From the NCBI RefSeq assembly GCF_003480315.1, contig NZ_QUIV01000028.1, positions 1 to 42,356 on the forward strand: a DNA stretch of 42,356 nucleotides, read 5' to 3'. This document shows, piece by piece, positions 17,549 through 26,002 of this stretch. The first letter of the stretch is position 1; each line of letters begins with the position of its first letter. A program made the position numbers and the translations under genes. The DNA is from Clostridium sp. AM33-3. GTDB lineage: Bacteria > Bacillota > Clostridia > Lachnospirales > Lachnospiraceae. The notes beneath the pieces are model-generated. The model saw nothing but the letters and a program-made list of their open reading frames with translations, did no database searches and was not told the DNA's origin.

Positions 17549-18967
17549 TTATTCATCAAAGGTAATGATCTTTCCCGGATTCAGGATCAGCTTCTCATCA
17601 AACGCCAGCTTGATGGACTGATACAGCTTATACATCCGGTCTCCCACGAACGGCTTTAAGTATTCAAGACGTCCGTTTCCGATTCCGTGTTCGCCGGACA
17701 ACTGACCGCCAAACTGTTTGGAGACACCGTAAAGTTCGGTGAGGCAGGCTCTAGTTCCTCTGATCCAGTCTTCGTCGCTCATGGAGGCGTCGCGCAGCAT
17801 CTCGGTATGAATGTTTCCGTCACCGGCATGGCCGCACGGCTCTACGCGGATACCGTACTTGGCACCGATGCTTTTTGCAAGGCGTACATATTCCGCGATC
17901 TTTGCCCGCGGTACGACCACATCGCACTCCTCCTGCGCCACACTCTCGGCCTTCATGCCCTCAAGGATTGCGCCGCGCACAGACCACACAGACGCAATAC
18001 GCTCCGGCGTATCGGCAATGTAAACGTCGATGGCTCCGGCCTCCAGTGCCGCATCCGACGCTTCGGTGCAGGCAGATAAAAGCTCCTGCTCGCTTCCCGC
18101 GTCATACATGACGATCAGCACCGCGTCACCTTCTTTCACCGGCAGCAACTTATGAAGATTGCGCTCCACAATGTCAATCAGCTCCCGCTCCAGAAACTCA
18201 ATAGCGGTCGGCACAGCTGCCATCTGTAGAAGGCACGGCACCATGTCGATGCAGCTTTCCAGACTTTCAAACGGCATCACCAGGGTACGGGTAAATTTCG
18301 GTGCAGGCATCAGCTTTAAGGTCACTTCCGTGAGAATGCACAGAGTTCCCTCGGAACCGATCACCAGGTCTTTGACATCGTAACCGGTGGTGTTCTTCAC
18401 GACATTGGAGGAAAACTGGACAATCTCGCCATCCGGCAGCACGGCCTCGATACAGCGTACAAAATCGCGGGTCAGGCCATAGCGGACAGCCCGCATTCCA
18501 CCTGCATTCGTAATAACATTTCCTCCGATGGACGCTGTTTTTTCACCCGGATCCGGCGGATAGAACAAGCCTTCTGCCGCTGCGGCTGCGGCCACTTCGG
18601 TTAAAAGCATGCCAGGCTGAACAGTCATGGTCATGTTGGCCTTGTCCAGACAGATCATCCTGTTCATTTTCATAACAGACAGCAGAATGCCGCCGTACTT
18701 ACAGTTTGCGCCGCCCGCAAGACCGGTACCGGCTCCGCGGACCACCACCGGGATATTCTGCTCCCAGGCGTATTTCATGATCTTGCTGACTTCCTGCTTA
18801 TCCAGCACTTCCACATAAAGTTCCGGAGGAAATACGCCATACTCCGGCATCTCATCGTGGTAATATTCTCTCGCGATCTCATCGCCGACCCAGACACGCT
18901 CCGGCGCAGTCACACTGCGAAGGTAAGCGAAATCCTCTTCAGTCATTTTTTTGTATGGAAACGGCAT
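17549..18967 (-). CDS. FAD-linked 2-hydroxyacid dehydrogenase, LctD/GlcD-like
   Basis: A 472-residue flavoprotein that oxidises a 2-hydroxy acid, probably lactate. The FAD-binding_4 domain has VVVRGAGTGLAGGANC, and the C-terminal FAD-oxidase domain has EPCGHAGDGNIHTEML and GEHGIGNGRLEYL. It follows EtfB and a ferredoxin-fused EtfA, the order of lctB-lctC-lctD in Acetobacterium woodii, whose complex couples lactate oxidation with NAD to reduced-ferredoxin oxidation. By that precedent this is the catalytic subunit. An ATG four codons upstream (18979) would overlap etfA, but its SD (AAAGG) is flush against it; the ATG at 18967, after GGTGAG, is chosen. Glycolate or 2-hydroxyglutarate are alternative substrates. 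Confidence 0.88.
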   Translation of the reverse strand: MPFPYKKMTEEDFAYLRSVTAPERVWVGDEIAREYYHDEMPEYGVFPPELYVEVLDKQEVSKIMKYAWEQNIPVVVRGAGTGLAGGANCKYGGILLSVMKMNRMICLDKANMTMTVQPGMLLTEVAAAAAAEGLFYPPDPGEKTASIGGNVITNAGGMRAVRYGLTRDFVRCIEAVLPDGEIVQFSSNVVKNTTGYDVKDLVIGSEGTLCILTEVTLKLMPAPKFTRTLVMPFESLESCIDMVPCLLQMAAVPTAIEFLERELIDIVERNLHKLLPVKEGDAVLIVMYDAGSEQELLSACTEASDAALEAGAIDVYIADTPERIASVWSVRGAILEGMKAESVAQEECDVVVPRAKIAEYVRLAKSIGAKYGIRVEPCGHAGDGNIHTEMLRDASMSDEDWIRGTRACLTELYGVSKQFGGQLSGEHGIGNGRLEYLKPFVGDRMYKLYQSIKLAFDEKLILNPGKIITFDE

Positions 18968-18968
18968 A

Positions 18969-20156
18969 TCACTCACCATCCTTTCTGTTTTTTACATCGT
19001 TCAAAAGCTCCGGCAGCACCGCGTACAGATCGTCCCTGATGGCAATATCCGCGATGTTAAAGATCGGCGCCTCCAGGTCATTGTTGACCGCCACAATGCA
19101 CTCGGCACTGTTCATGCAGGCGGTAAACTGGATCGCACCGGATACGCCAAAAGTCAGGATCAGCTTCGGTTTTACCGTTCGTCCAGACAGACCGATCTGG
19201 TGCGCGGTGTCTCCATATCCGTCCTCGATCATCGGGCGGGTAAAGCACAGCTGGCCCCCCAGAAGCTCTGCCAGCTCTTTTAACTGATCCAGTGCTTTGC
19301 CTGCGCCGCGTCCCGCAACCACCAGCACATCTTCCTCCTCAATGGAGCGCACATGCTCCAGTACCTTTGCAGAGAGTACCTCAATGCGGGAGCGGACCAT
19401 GTCCTCTGACACAGGACAGACGGTTATCTTACCGGATGGTTTTTCTACCTTTTCCGCGCGGTCCATCACTTTATAGCGGACTGTGGCAAACTGCGGACGA
19501 GACTCACTAATGACGATCTGGGCCATGATATTTCCGCCAAATGCCGGGCGGATCTGTACCAGATCTGTATTGGATTTCATCTCCAGCTTCGTGCAGTCAG
19601 CAGTCAGGCCGGTGTGGAAGCGGGTGGAAAGGCGCGGTGCCAGGGAGCGCCCCAGGGAAGTTCCGCCAACTAACACGACCGACGGGCGCAGCTTGGAGAT
19701 GCAGTCAGCCACAGCATCTGCGTAACAGTCTGCCTTAAATCCGGCGAAGCCCTCATGCTCATAGACGAACACTTCATCTACGCCGTAGGGCAGAAGCTCC
19801 TTCGCGTTCTCCGCAGTTCTGGCAGTTCCCACCATAACCGCATAAACCTTATAGCCAACCTTCTTTGCCAGCTTTCTGGCTTCTCCGATCAGCTCGAAGA
19901 CCACCGGATGCATCTTGCCGCGCTCCTGCTCTGCGTATACCAGGATGCCATTCCAGGTGCTCTTATCCTCACCGCCGGCTTTCTGTTCAAAATAGAGTGC
20001 CTTGCTCTGGCACTGTCTCACGCAGACGCCGCACATGCGGCAGTTTTCATTTAAGGTAATTCCTGTTTTTTCCATGGTAATGGCGCCAAACGGACATTTA
20101 TCGATGCAGGCTCCGCAAAGGGTGCAGAGCTGCGGATCAAACCGTAATAACTTCAT
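18969..20156 (-). CDS. etfA: Electron transfer flavoprotein alpha subunit with N-terminal ferredoxin domain
   Basis: A 395-residue EtfA. The first 55 residues form a two-[4Fe-4S] ferredoxin: Cys11, 14, 17, 21 and Cys39, 42, 45, 49. The alpha/beta domain follows (about 68-250), and the C-terminal FAD-binding domain contains GLSGRTVKPKLILTFGVSGA and VAVNNDLEAPIFNIADI. The ferredoxin fusion is typical of confurcating Etf complexes such as LctC and CarE, where it connects the flavins to soluble ferredoxin. GGAGGA lies seven bases before the ATG. It follows etfB by 39 bases, and its stop falls just before the dehydrogenase start. Confidence 0.94.
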   Translation of the reverse strand: MKLLRFDPQLCTLCGACIDKCPFGAITMEKTGITLNENCRMCGVCVRQCQSKALYFEQKAGGEDKSTWNGILVYAEQERGKMHPVVFELIGEARKLAKKVGYKVYAVMVGTARTAENAKELLPYGVDEVFVYEHEGFAGFKADCYADAVADCISKLRPSVVLVGGTSLGRSLAPRLSTRFHTGLTADCTKLEMKSNTDLVQIRPAFGGNIMAQIVISESRPQFATVRYKVMDRAEKVEKPSGKITVCPVSEDMVRSRIEVLSAKVLEHVRSIEEEDVLVVAGRGAGKALDQLKELAELLGGQLCFTRPMIEDGYGDTAHQIGLSGRTVKPKLILTFGVSGAIQFTACMNSAECIVAVNNDLEAPIFNIADIAIRDDLYAVLPELLNDVKNRKDGE

Positions 20157-20195
20157 ATGTTTTTCCTCCGATTTTTCTATTCCGGCCTGTCAGGC

Positions 20196-20984
20196 TCAGA
20201 TGTATTTTCGCTCTGCAAGCAGCTTTGTCAGCTGCTCTGCCTTTTTCGCTGCGGTTCCTTCCAGTACCACACTGGCTGCCCCTGCCTCCGGCGCAAAGAT
20301 GCGCTCAACCCGGGTCGGAGAGCCGACTACGCCAAAACGGGTCAGATCCGGTCTTGGAAGATCATCAAAGGTTACCACACGCACCGGTCGGTCCTTCGTC
20401 TCTTTGGTCAGACGCCAGGATGGAAGTCTCGGAACGCAAATATCCTTGTCCACAGTAACCAGGCATGGATAATGCATCCGGGAAATCTGGGTCACGCTTC
20501 CAAAATCCTGTTTTAACGTAATCTGCTCCGCATCTGCTTCCTCAATAGCAGATACCCACGCGCAGTGCGGGATATGCAAATGTTCAGCGATGGCCGGACC
20601 GATCTGGGCAGTATCACCATCTGTGGTCTGACGTCCGCAAAGGATCAGATCTGCGCCTCCCAACAGCTCAATGCCCTGAGATAATGTATACGAAGTTGCC
20701 AGCACATCCGAACCGGCAAACTTGCGGTCACTTAAAATAACACCTTCATCAGCTCCCATACTGTAGGCGTCACGGATCATGCTCTCTGCCTGTCCAGGTC
20801 CCATAGTCAGCACCGTAACGGTACCTCCGGTTTTTTCACGGATCTGCAGCGCGCACTCCAGTGCGTAGAGATCATACGGATTGGTACGCTGTCCCGCGCT
20901 TCCCCTCTTAAGGTTGCCGGTCTCCGGATCGATGTCAACCCTGGAGCTTGCCGGAACCTGTTTCATACATACAATAATCTTCAT
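20196..20984 (-). CDS. etfB: Electron transfer flavoprotein beta subunit
   Basis: A 262-residue EtfB that forms the flavin-containing heterodimer with EtfA. Family features are the N-terminal MKIIVCMKQVPAS, then NPYDLYALECAL, and LCGRQTTDGDTAQIGPAIAEHL, which corresponds to the segment that holds the bifurcating FAD in bifurcating Etfs (family knowledge). AGGAAGGA precedes the ATG. First gene of the operon, about 90 bases after a promoter with a palindrome in its spacer. Confidence 0.93.
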   Translation of the reverse strand: MKIIVCMKQVPASSRVDIDPETGNLKRGSAGQRTNPYDLYALECALQIREKTGGTVTVLTMGPGQAESMIRDAYSMGADEGVILSDRKFAGSDVLATSYTLSQGIELLGGADLILCGRQTTDGDTAQIGPAIAEHLHIPHCAWVSAIEEADAEQITLKQDFGSVTQISRMHYPCLVTVDKDICVPRLPSWRLTKETKDRPVRVVTFDDLPRPDLTRFGVVGSPTRVERIFAPEAGAASVVLEGTAAKKAEQLTKLLAERKYI

Positions 20985-21086
20985 GCTACACAGTCCTTCC
21001 TGTCTTAACGTTTATTTCTGCCTTATCTGGTCATGCCAGTTCCGATGATATCTGATATTGCAAAATAGTTTCATCAGTTGTGTTCC

Positions 21087-21115
21087 AGTATAGCACGTCA
21101 ACGTGTTAAAGTCGA
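21087..21115 (-). promoter_or_regulatory. Promoter of the etfBA-dehydrogenase-cobalamin unit
   Basis: Minus-strand TCGACT (21110-21115) and TATACT (21087-21092) with a 17-base spacer. The -35 matches 4 of 6 and the -10 5 of 6. The spacer contains a palindrome. The leader is too short for a cobalamin riboswitch, and none is visible. Confidence 0.6.
21094..21105. promoter_or_regulatory. Inverted repeat CACGT-CA-ACGTG in the promoter spacer (candidate operator)
   Basis: A perfect 5-bp inverted repeat with a two-base centre lies between the -35 and -10 of the etfB promoter. A protein bound there would block RNA polymerase. Lactate operons are often controlled by GntR-family repressors, but no regulator gene is adjacent, so the bound protein is unknown. 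Confidence 0.4.
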
Positions 21116-21135
21116 CATGTATCAAAAATTATTCG

Positions 21136-21161
21136 CAAAAGCCCCGGCTTTCGCCAGGGCT
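21136..21161 (-). terminator. Terminator after the U32 gene
   Basis: Minus strand: AGCCCTGGC, a GAAA tetraloop, then GCCGGGGCT (9 bp with one G-U pair), followed by TTTTGCG. It closes the tRNA-modification operon just before the etfB promoter. Confidence 0.8.
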
Positions 21162-21171
21162 TCTTCTAGAT

Positions 21172-22401
21172 TTATTCCATTTCACTTCTCCGCAAAATAT
21201 CATACGGGCTGACCTCGCTTCCAAGATCTACCCATAAGACCTGCTTCGGATGCGGTGCGCTCTCCATGGCGTTTCCGTCCTCATCGGTGATGCCTTTTAC
21301 GGTGACCAGTACATTACGGCCATCCGGCTTCATGATCTCGATCTGCTCGCCCACAGAGAACTTGTTCTTCTGCTCAATGCGGCAGCAGCCGTCCTCCCGG
21401 ACTTCCTCTACCGTGCCAAGATAGGTATAGTTCTTGACGTAGGTATTGCTGTCATAAATCTGGCTGTCGGTCGTCGGCTTTCCGAAGTAAAAACCGGTGG
21501 TAAATTCACGATACGTGCATTTGCCGATTTCTTCCTTGTACCACTCCATATTTTTCCGGTACAGAGCCGGATCCTTCTTGTAATCGTCGATTGCCTTGCG
21601 GTAGGTGCGGGCTACGGTAGCCACATAGAGAGCGGTCTTCATGCGGCCCTCGATCTTGAAGCTGTCGATGCCGGCATCTACAAGCTCCGGGATATGCTCG
21701 ATCATGCACAGGTCCTTGGAGTTGAAGATATAGGTTCCGCGCTCATTCTCATAAACCGGCATATACTCGCCCGGTCTGGTCTCCTCCACAACAGAGTACT
21801 TCCAACGGCACGGATGCGTACAGGCTCCCTGATTGGCGTCTCTTCCTACCAGGAAGTTGCTCAGCAGGCAGCGGCCGGAATAAGAAATACACATTGCTCC
21901 GTGGATAAAGCTCTCAATCTGCATATCCTCCGGAATATGGGCACGGATCTCTCGGATTTCCTGTAAGGAAAGCTCTCGCGCGGATACCACACGCTTTGCG
22001 CCAAGCTGGTGCCAGAACAAATAGGTTCCGTAGTTGGTATTGTTTGCCTGGGTGCTGACATGCAGTTCCATATCCGGAAGCACGCGCTTTGCAATGGCGA
22101 ACACACCCGGATCAGAAATGATGAGGGCATCCGGACGGATATCCTTTAACTCCTCAAAATACTGCTCCACACCGGCCAGGTCATCATTGTGCGCCAGGAT
22201 ATTGGCAGTGATATAAACCTTAACGCCCCTCTCATGGGCAAAGGCAATGCCTTCCTTGATCTCTTCGTTAGTAAAATTCTTTGCCTTGGCTCTGAGACCG
22301 AAGGCCTCACCGCCCAGATATACGGCATCGGCACCATAGATGACTGCTGTTTTCAACACATCCAGGCTGCCTGCCGGAATTAATAATTCTGTGTCTCTCA
22401 T
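21172..22401 (-). CDS. Peptidase U32-family protein, TrhP-like tRNA hydroxylation enzyme
   Basis: A 409-residue member of the U32 family. The N-terminus is ELLIPAGSLDVLKTAVIYGADAVYLGG split over two conserved strands, and the signature ESFIHGAMCISYSGRCLLSN is present along with CTHPCRWKY; these cysteines are ligands of an iron-sulfur cluster in characterised relatives. The family was first called collagenase-like, but bacterial members TrhP/RlhA hydroxylate RNA bases using prephenate. Here it follows a TrmR-like methyltransferase by 23 bases, as yrrN/yrrO follow yrrM in B. subtilis, which supports a role in making 5-hydroxyuridine at tRNA position 34. B. subtilis has two U32 genes; only one is here. 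Confidence 0.9.
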   Translation of the reverse strand: MRDTELLIPAGSLDVLKTAVIYGADAVYLGGEAFGLRAKAKNFTNEEIKEGIAFAHERGVKVYITANILAHNDDLAGVEQYFEELKDIRPDALIISDPGVFAIAKRVLPDMELHVSTQANNTNYGTYLFWHQLGAKRVVSARELSLQEIREIRAHIPEDMQIESFIHGAMCISYSGRCLLSNFLVGRDANQGACTHPCRWKYSVVEETRPGEYMPVYENERGTYIFNSKDLCMIEHIPELVDAGIDSFKIEGRMKTALYVATVARTYRKAIDDYKKDPALYRKNMEWYKEEIGKCTYREFTTGFYFGKPTTDSQIYDSNTYVKNYTYLGTVEEVREDGCCRIEQKNKFSVGEQIEIMKPDGRNVLVTVKGITDEDGNAMESAPHPKQVLWVDLGSEVSPYDILRRSEME

Positions 22402-22424
22402 ACTATTTTTCCTATTTCAGTTTT

Positions 22425-23066
22425 TTATCGCTTCACACTCAGTGCCACACCATCTCCGATCGGCACCACGCTGGTCTGAAGCTCCGGCATATGGGTCAGG
22501 GTGTACAGATACTCCCGCATGCGCGCGTGGATCGTACGGTTCCGGCGCTCCACCGCAAACCGGGACTCAATGATATCTCCGTCCTGCAGCACATTATCGG
22601 AAAACAGCACACCGTTTGCAGACAACAGCCGGAGAATATCCGGCAGCCAGTGGATATACTGCCCCTTCGCCGCATCCATGAAGATAAAATCAAACGGACC
22701 TTCAAGCTTTTTTAAGATTTCCCCTGCATCACCCTCAAGCAGGGTAATGCGGTCAGAAAGTCCCGCCTCCTCAAAGTGACGGCGTGCCACCGGAATGCGC
22801 GGCTCATATTTTTCAATGGTTATGATATCCGTTCCCTCCGGCATGACCTGCGCCATCAGAATGGCAGAATAGCCTACGGCTGTTCCAACCTCCAGAATGT
22901 GCTCCGGCTGTTTTGCCGCCACCATGGCCTGCAGAAAACTTGCCGTTTCCTTCCGGATAATGGGTACACGGCCCGCCCGTGCGTCTTTCGCGATCCGGTC
23001 ACAGAACGCGCCATGCCCCTGATCCAGGGAATGGATATACTGGGTGATCCGATCCTGGTCCATCAT
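22425..23066 (-). CDS. trmR: O-methyltransferase, probable tRNA 5-hydroxyuridine methyltransferase TrmR
   Basis: A 213-residue class I SAM methyltransferase of the YrrM/catechol-O-methyltransferase group. The SAM motif is ILEVGTAVGYSAILMAQ and the metal-site region reads FIFMDAAKGQYIHWLP, followed by FSDNVLQDG. By homology with YrrM/TrmR it methylates 5-hydroxyuridine to 5-methoxyuridine in tRNA; the U32 gene next door would supply the hydroxylated substrate. The start ATGATG overlaps the end of the MltG-like gene. Small-molecule O-methylation is the alternative, less likely given the neighbours. Confidence 0.85.
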   Translation of the reverse strand: MMDQDRITQYIHSLDQGHGAFCDRIAKDARAGRVPIIRKETASFLQAMVAAKQPEHILEVGTAVGYSAILMAQVMPEGTDIITIEKYEPRIPVARRHFEEAGLSDRITLLEGDAGEILKKLEGPFDFIFMDAAKGQYIHWLPDILRLLSANGVLFSDNVLQDGDIIESRFAVERRNRTIHARMREYLYTLTHMPELQTSVVPIGDGVALSVKR

Positions 23067-23461
23067 GACGTCTTGTCCCCCTCTTCTTCTGTTTTCTCAT
23101 TCAGGATCTGAAGCATCTTTTTTGATGACATGGAGGTGTTCAACGTATAGGTTCCCGGCTGGATTTCATAATCATAAAACTTCATCTGGACCCGCATGGC
23201 AAGCTCGTTGTCGATCAGTCCGTCTTTTTTCAGTTTGTGGATCGTGTCAGAATCCTTCTGCCCGTCCGGTATCGTGACTGTAATGTCGCGGCCCGGCGCC
23301 TGCTCCACCGAACTTTCATAAAACAGGGAATGGCCAAAGGCATAGCCTCTTGTGATGCCCTCCGCAAGCAGAAGGATCACAAGGGCATAAAGGATCAGCT
23401 TTCCCGAAATTCCGATGACCGTTCCGGTCACCTTATTGATATCTCTGGTGATATGGCTCAT
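23063..23461 (-). CDS. Short membrane protein resembling only the N-terminal part of MltG
   Basis: A 132-residue protein with one membrane helix (about 21-40) and an external tail. The tail reads DITVTIPDGQKDSDTIHKLKK and later YDYEIQPGTYTLNTSMS, which resembles the LysM-like N-terminal segment of the endolytic transglycosylase MltG. The catalytic YceG domain (about 200 residues) is absent and does not appear in other frames here. It occupies the place of mltG (yrrL) in the B. subtilis order. A TTG start at 23476 is possible but lies against its SD; the ATG at 23461 is chosen. It may be a scaffold or a degenerate paralog. Confidence 0.75.
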   Translation of the reverse strand: MSHITRDINKVTGTVIGISGKLILYALVILLLAEGITRGYAFGHSLFYESSVEQAPGRDITVTIPDGQKDSDTIHKLKKDGLIDNELAMRVQMKFYDYEIQPGTYTLNTSMSSKKMLQILNEKTEEEGDKTS

Positions 23462-23468
23462 CTTTGGC

Positions 23469-25679
23469 CTACTCAACCTCCATAATGATCGGCAGAATCA
23501 TCGGATTCCGCTTCATACGCTTCCACATAAAGTCGCTTAAGCTGTCGCGGATCATATTCTTTAACTTGCCCCAGTCGGTCACATGGCGGCTCAGGCAGTC
23601 TGCAACAGCGTCATCTACCACACGCTTTGCCTCATCCATAAGGTCCTCAGATTCTCTCACATATACAAAACCGCGGGATACGATATCCGGTCCGGCCAGC
23701 AGCTGGTTGCTGTAACGCTCCAGGGTCAGAACGACGATGATGATACCGTTCTGGGCCAGATTCTGGCGGTCACGCAGCACGATGTTTCCGACATCGCCCA
23801 CACCAAGACCGTCTACCAGGATGCCGCCGTGCTGTACATGATCCACAACCTTGCAGGAATCCTCGCAGATTTCCACAACATCACCGGAGGACATAATGAG
23901 TACATTCTCCTTCGGAACGCCGATCGCCGTTGCGATGGAGCGGTTCGCTACAAGATGGCGGTACTCACCGTGTACCGGAAGCGCAAACTTCGGATGCAGC
24001 AGGGAGTAGATCAGCTTGATCTCCTCCTGGCAGGCATGGCCGGATACATGGGTATCTTCGGTGATCACCTCAACACCGCGCATAGCCAGTTCGTTGATGA
24101 CCTTGGCTACCTGCTTCTCATTGCCCGGGATCGGGGTGGAGCTCATGATGACGACATCGTTCGGCTTGATGGATACCTTGCGGTGCATGCCGGATGCCAT
24201 ACGAGACAGCGCCGCCATGGACTCACCCTGGCTTCCTGTGGTGATCAGGACTGTCTGCTCATCCGGATAATTCTTTAACTGGTCAATCTCGATCAGGGTG
24301 CCATCGGAAATGTTGATATAGCCCAGTTCATTGGCTGTTCCGATAACATTGACCATGCTTCGTCCTTCTACCACAACCTTACGTCCGTACTTCTCAGCAG
24401 TAAAGATGATCTGCTGCACACGGTCTACATTGGAAGCAAAGGTTGCAACAATGATACGGTTGTTCTTATGCTCCGCAAAGATGGCATCGAAGGTCTTTCC
24501 TACCGTACGCTCAGAAGCAGTAAAGCCCTTGCGGATGGCGTTGGTGCTGTCGCTTAAAAGTGCCAGAACGCCCTTTCTTCCCAGTTCGGCAAAACGTGCC
24601 AGATCAAAGGCATCGCCGAATACCGGAGTGTAATCAACCTTGAAGTCTCCGGTATGCACGATGATGCCGGCCGGAGTGAACAATGCCAGTGCCGCGGAAT
24701 CCGCGATGCTGTGGTTGGTCTTGATGAACTCCACGCGGAAGCAGCCAAGGTTCACAGACTGGCCGTGCTTTACCACCTTGCGCTTAGTGCTCTTCATCAG
24801 GTTATGCTCTTTTAACTTATTCTCGATCAGGGCAATAGTCAGCTTGGTTCCGTATACCGGAACATTGATCTTCTGTAAAATGTAAGGCAGGGCGCCGATG
24901 TGATCCTCATGTCCGTGGGTGATCACGAAGCCCTTGACCTTGTCGATATTGCGCTCCAGATAGGTGACATCCGGGATAACCAGATCGATTCCGAGCATGT
25001 CATCCGTTGGGAATGCAAGACCGCAGTCCACAACTACAATGGTATCTTCATATTCAAAGGCGGTGATATTCATACCGATCTGCTCCAGACCGCCTAACGG
25101 GATAATGCGTACCTTCGGCTTGGAGCTGATATCTGCCAGCACATTCTTTGCCTTGGGAGTTCTTGCCGGTTTCTCGTTTTTGGCCGAACGCTCTGCTCTG
25201 ACCGTTTTTTCTGCTCTGTCTGCACGCTCTGTCCGAGCCGGTTTCTCTGTTTTTTCCGCTCTGGCTGCTGTGCTGCGGGTACCTCTCGGAGTTTTCGGTT
25301 TTCTTTCTTCCTGCGTTTTCTCATTCTCAGAGGATTCAGCGCCCTCCGCCCGCTTCGGTGCTGCAGTTCTCGGTCTTCTCAGTCCTCTGCTGCGGTTATT
25401 TCGTGCCGGGCGTTCACTCTTTTCTTCTTTTGCTCCATCATTTACCGGAGCGCCGCCCGCTTCGTTTCCGATACCTGCTGTATTCCGTTCTTTTTCCGCA
25501 TTCTGCTGCGCATCCTGCTTTGCTTCCACAGCCGGAGCAGCCACATTCTGCTCTGCCACTTTTTTTCTGGAAACAAACTCTGCCAGTTCAGCCAGCACGG
25601 ATTTTGCTTCCTGCTGAGGTGCCTGCACATATCCGTCAGCCGGCTTATCGTTCTGATTGTTCTGATTCTCCATGCTCAA
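23469..25679 (-). CDS. rnj: Ribonuclease J with long basic N-terminal extension
   Basis: A 736-residue RNase J, an endonuclease and 5'-to-3' exonuclease of mRNA turnover and rRNA maturation. The metallo-beta-lactamase/beta-CASP core starts near residue 189 (RIIPLGGLEQIG) with the metal motif ITHGHEDHIGALPY (about 253-266). GSQGESMAALSRMA and HVSGHACQEEI follow, then the C-terminal domain. The first 188 residues are low complexity, rich in Ala, Glu, Lys and Arg with repeated EK-PARTE-like units, and look disordered. GGAGGA lies five bases before a TTG (25679) and eleven before the ATG at 25673; either may be used. It overlaps the MltG-like gene region downstream. Confidence 0.95.
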   Translation of the reverse strand: MSMENQNNQNDKPADGYVQAPQQEAKSVLAELAEFVSRKKVAEQNVAAPAVEAKQDAQQNAEKERNTAGIGNEAGGAPVNDGAKEEKSERPARNNRSRGLRRPRTAAPKRAEGAESSENEKTQEERKPKTPRGTRSTAARAEKTEKPARTERADRAEKTVRAERSAKNEKPARTPKAKNVLADISSKPKVRIIPLGGLEQIGMNITAFEYEDTIVVVDCGLAFPTDDMLGIDLVIPDVTYLERNIDKVKGFVITHGHEDHIGALPYILQKINVPVYGTKLTIALIENKLKEHNLMKSTKRKVVKHGQSVNLGCFRVEFIKTNHSIADSAALALFTPAGIIVHTGDFKVDYTPVFGDAFDLARFAELGRKGVLALLSDSTNAIRKGFTASERTVGKTFDAIFAEHKNNRIIVATFASNVDRVQQIIFTAEKYGRKVVVEGRSMVNVIGTANELGYINISDGTLIEIDQLKNYPDEQTVLITTGSQGESMAALSRMASGMHRKVSIKPNDVVIMSSTPIPGNEKQVAKVINELAMRGVEVITEDTHVSGHACQEEIKLIYSLLHPKFALPVHGEYRHLVANRSIATAIGVPKENVLIMSSGDVVEICEDSCKVVDHVQHGGILVDGLGVGDVGNIVLRDRQNLAQNGIIIVVLTLERYSNQLLAGPDIVSRGFVYVRESEDLMDEAKRVVDDAVADCLSRHVTDWGKLKNMIRDSLSDFMWKRMKRNPMILPIIMEVE

Positions 25680-25711
25680 TATTTTCCTCCAAATTTATTG
25701 TCCATTAAAGC

Positions 25712-25981
25712 TTACTTCTGAAGCTCTACTTCCATATCTTCCATCAGTTCGGTAAAAATCTTAAAAAGATAATCCATCTCGTCATCGTTCTCGACGAATT
25801 CATATACGGCTTCACTGTCCTCTGCTTTGGACACATCTTTTAAAATATAACATTCACCGTCTTCCTCTTCTTCTGAATCAGTTACCAGAAGATAATTCAT
25901 GCCATTGATACGGGTTTCCTCCAGGACAAAAAAATCCACAGCTTCCCCGGTATCAGTCTGCAGGGTAATTTTCTCTTCCAT
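25712..25981 (-). CDS. DUF1292 family protein (YrzB-like)
   Basis: An 89-residue acidic protein of unknown function matching DUF1292. It has an opening EEKITLQTDTGEAVDFFVLEET, a middle YLLVTDSEEEEDGECYILKD, and an acidic C-terminus with DYLFKIFTELMEDME. The family is conserved in Firmicutes between ruvX and mltG. The frame opens at an ATG right after the ruvX stop (26002), but the only SD (AGGAG) lies inside that extension and serves the ATG at 25981. Confidence 0.85.
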   Translation of the reverse strand: MEEKITLQTDTGEAVDFFVLEETRINGMNYLLVTDSEEEEDGECYILKDVSKAEDSEAVYEFVENDDEMDYLFKIFTELMEDMEVELQK

Positions 25982-26002
25982 CACGGTCTCTCTCCTGTCC
26001 AT

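Noticed and set aside
20985..21171. Cobalamin riboswitch before the operon that contains cobalamin genes
   Set aside because: The space between the U32 terminator and etfB is under 150 bases and lacks the B12-box pattern.
21172..22401. Collagenase or secreted peptidase
   Set aside because: The U32 name is historical; no signal peptide, and the neighbours and cysteine pattern favour a tRNA hydroxylation enzyme.
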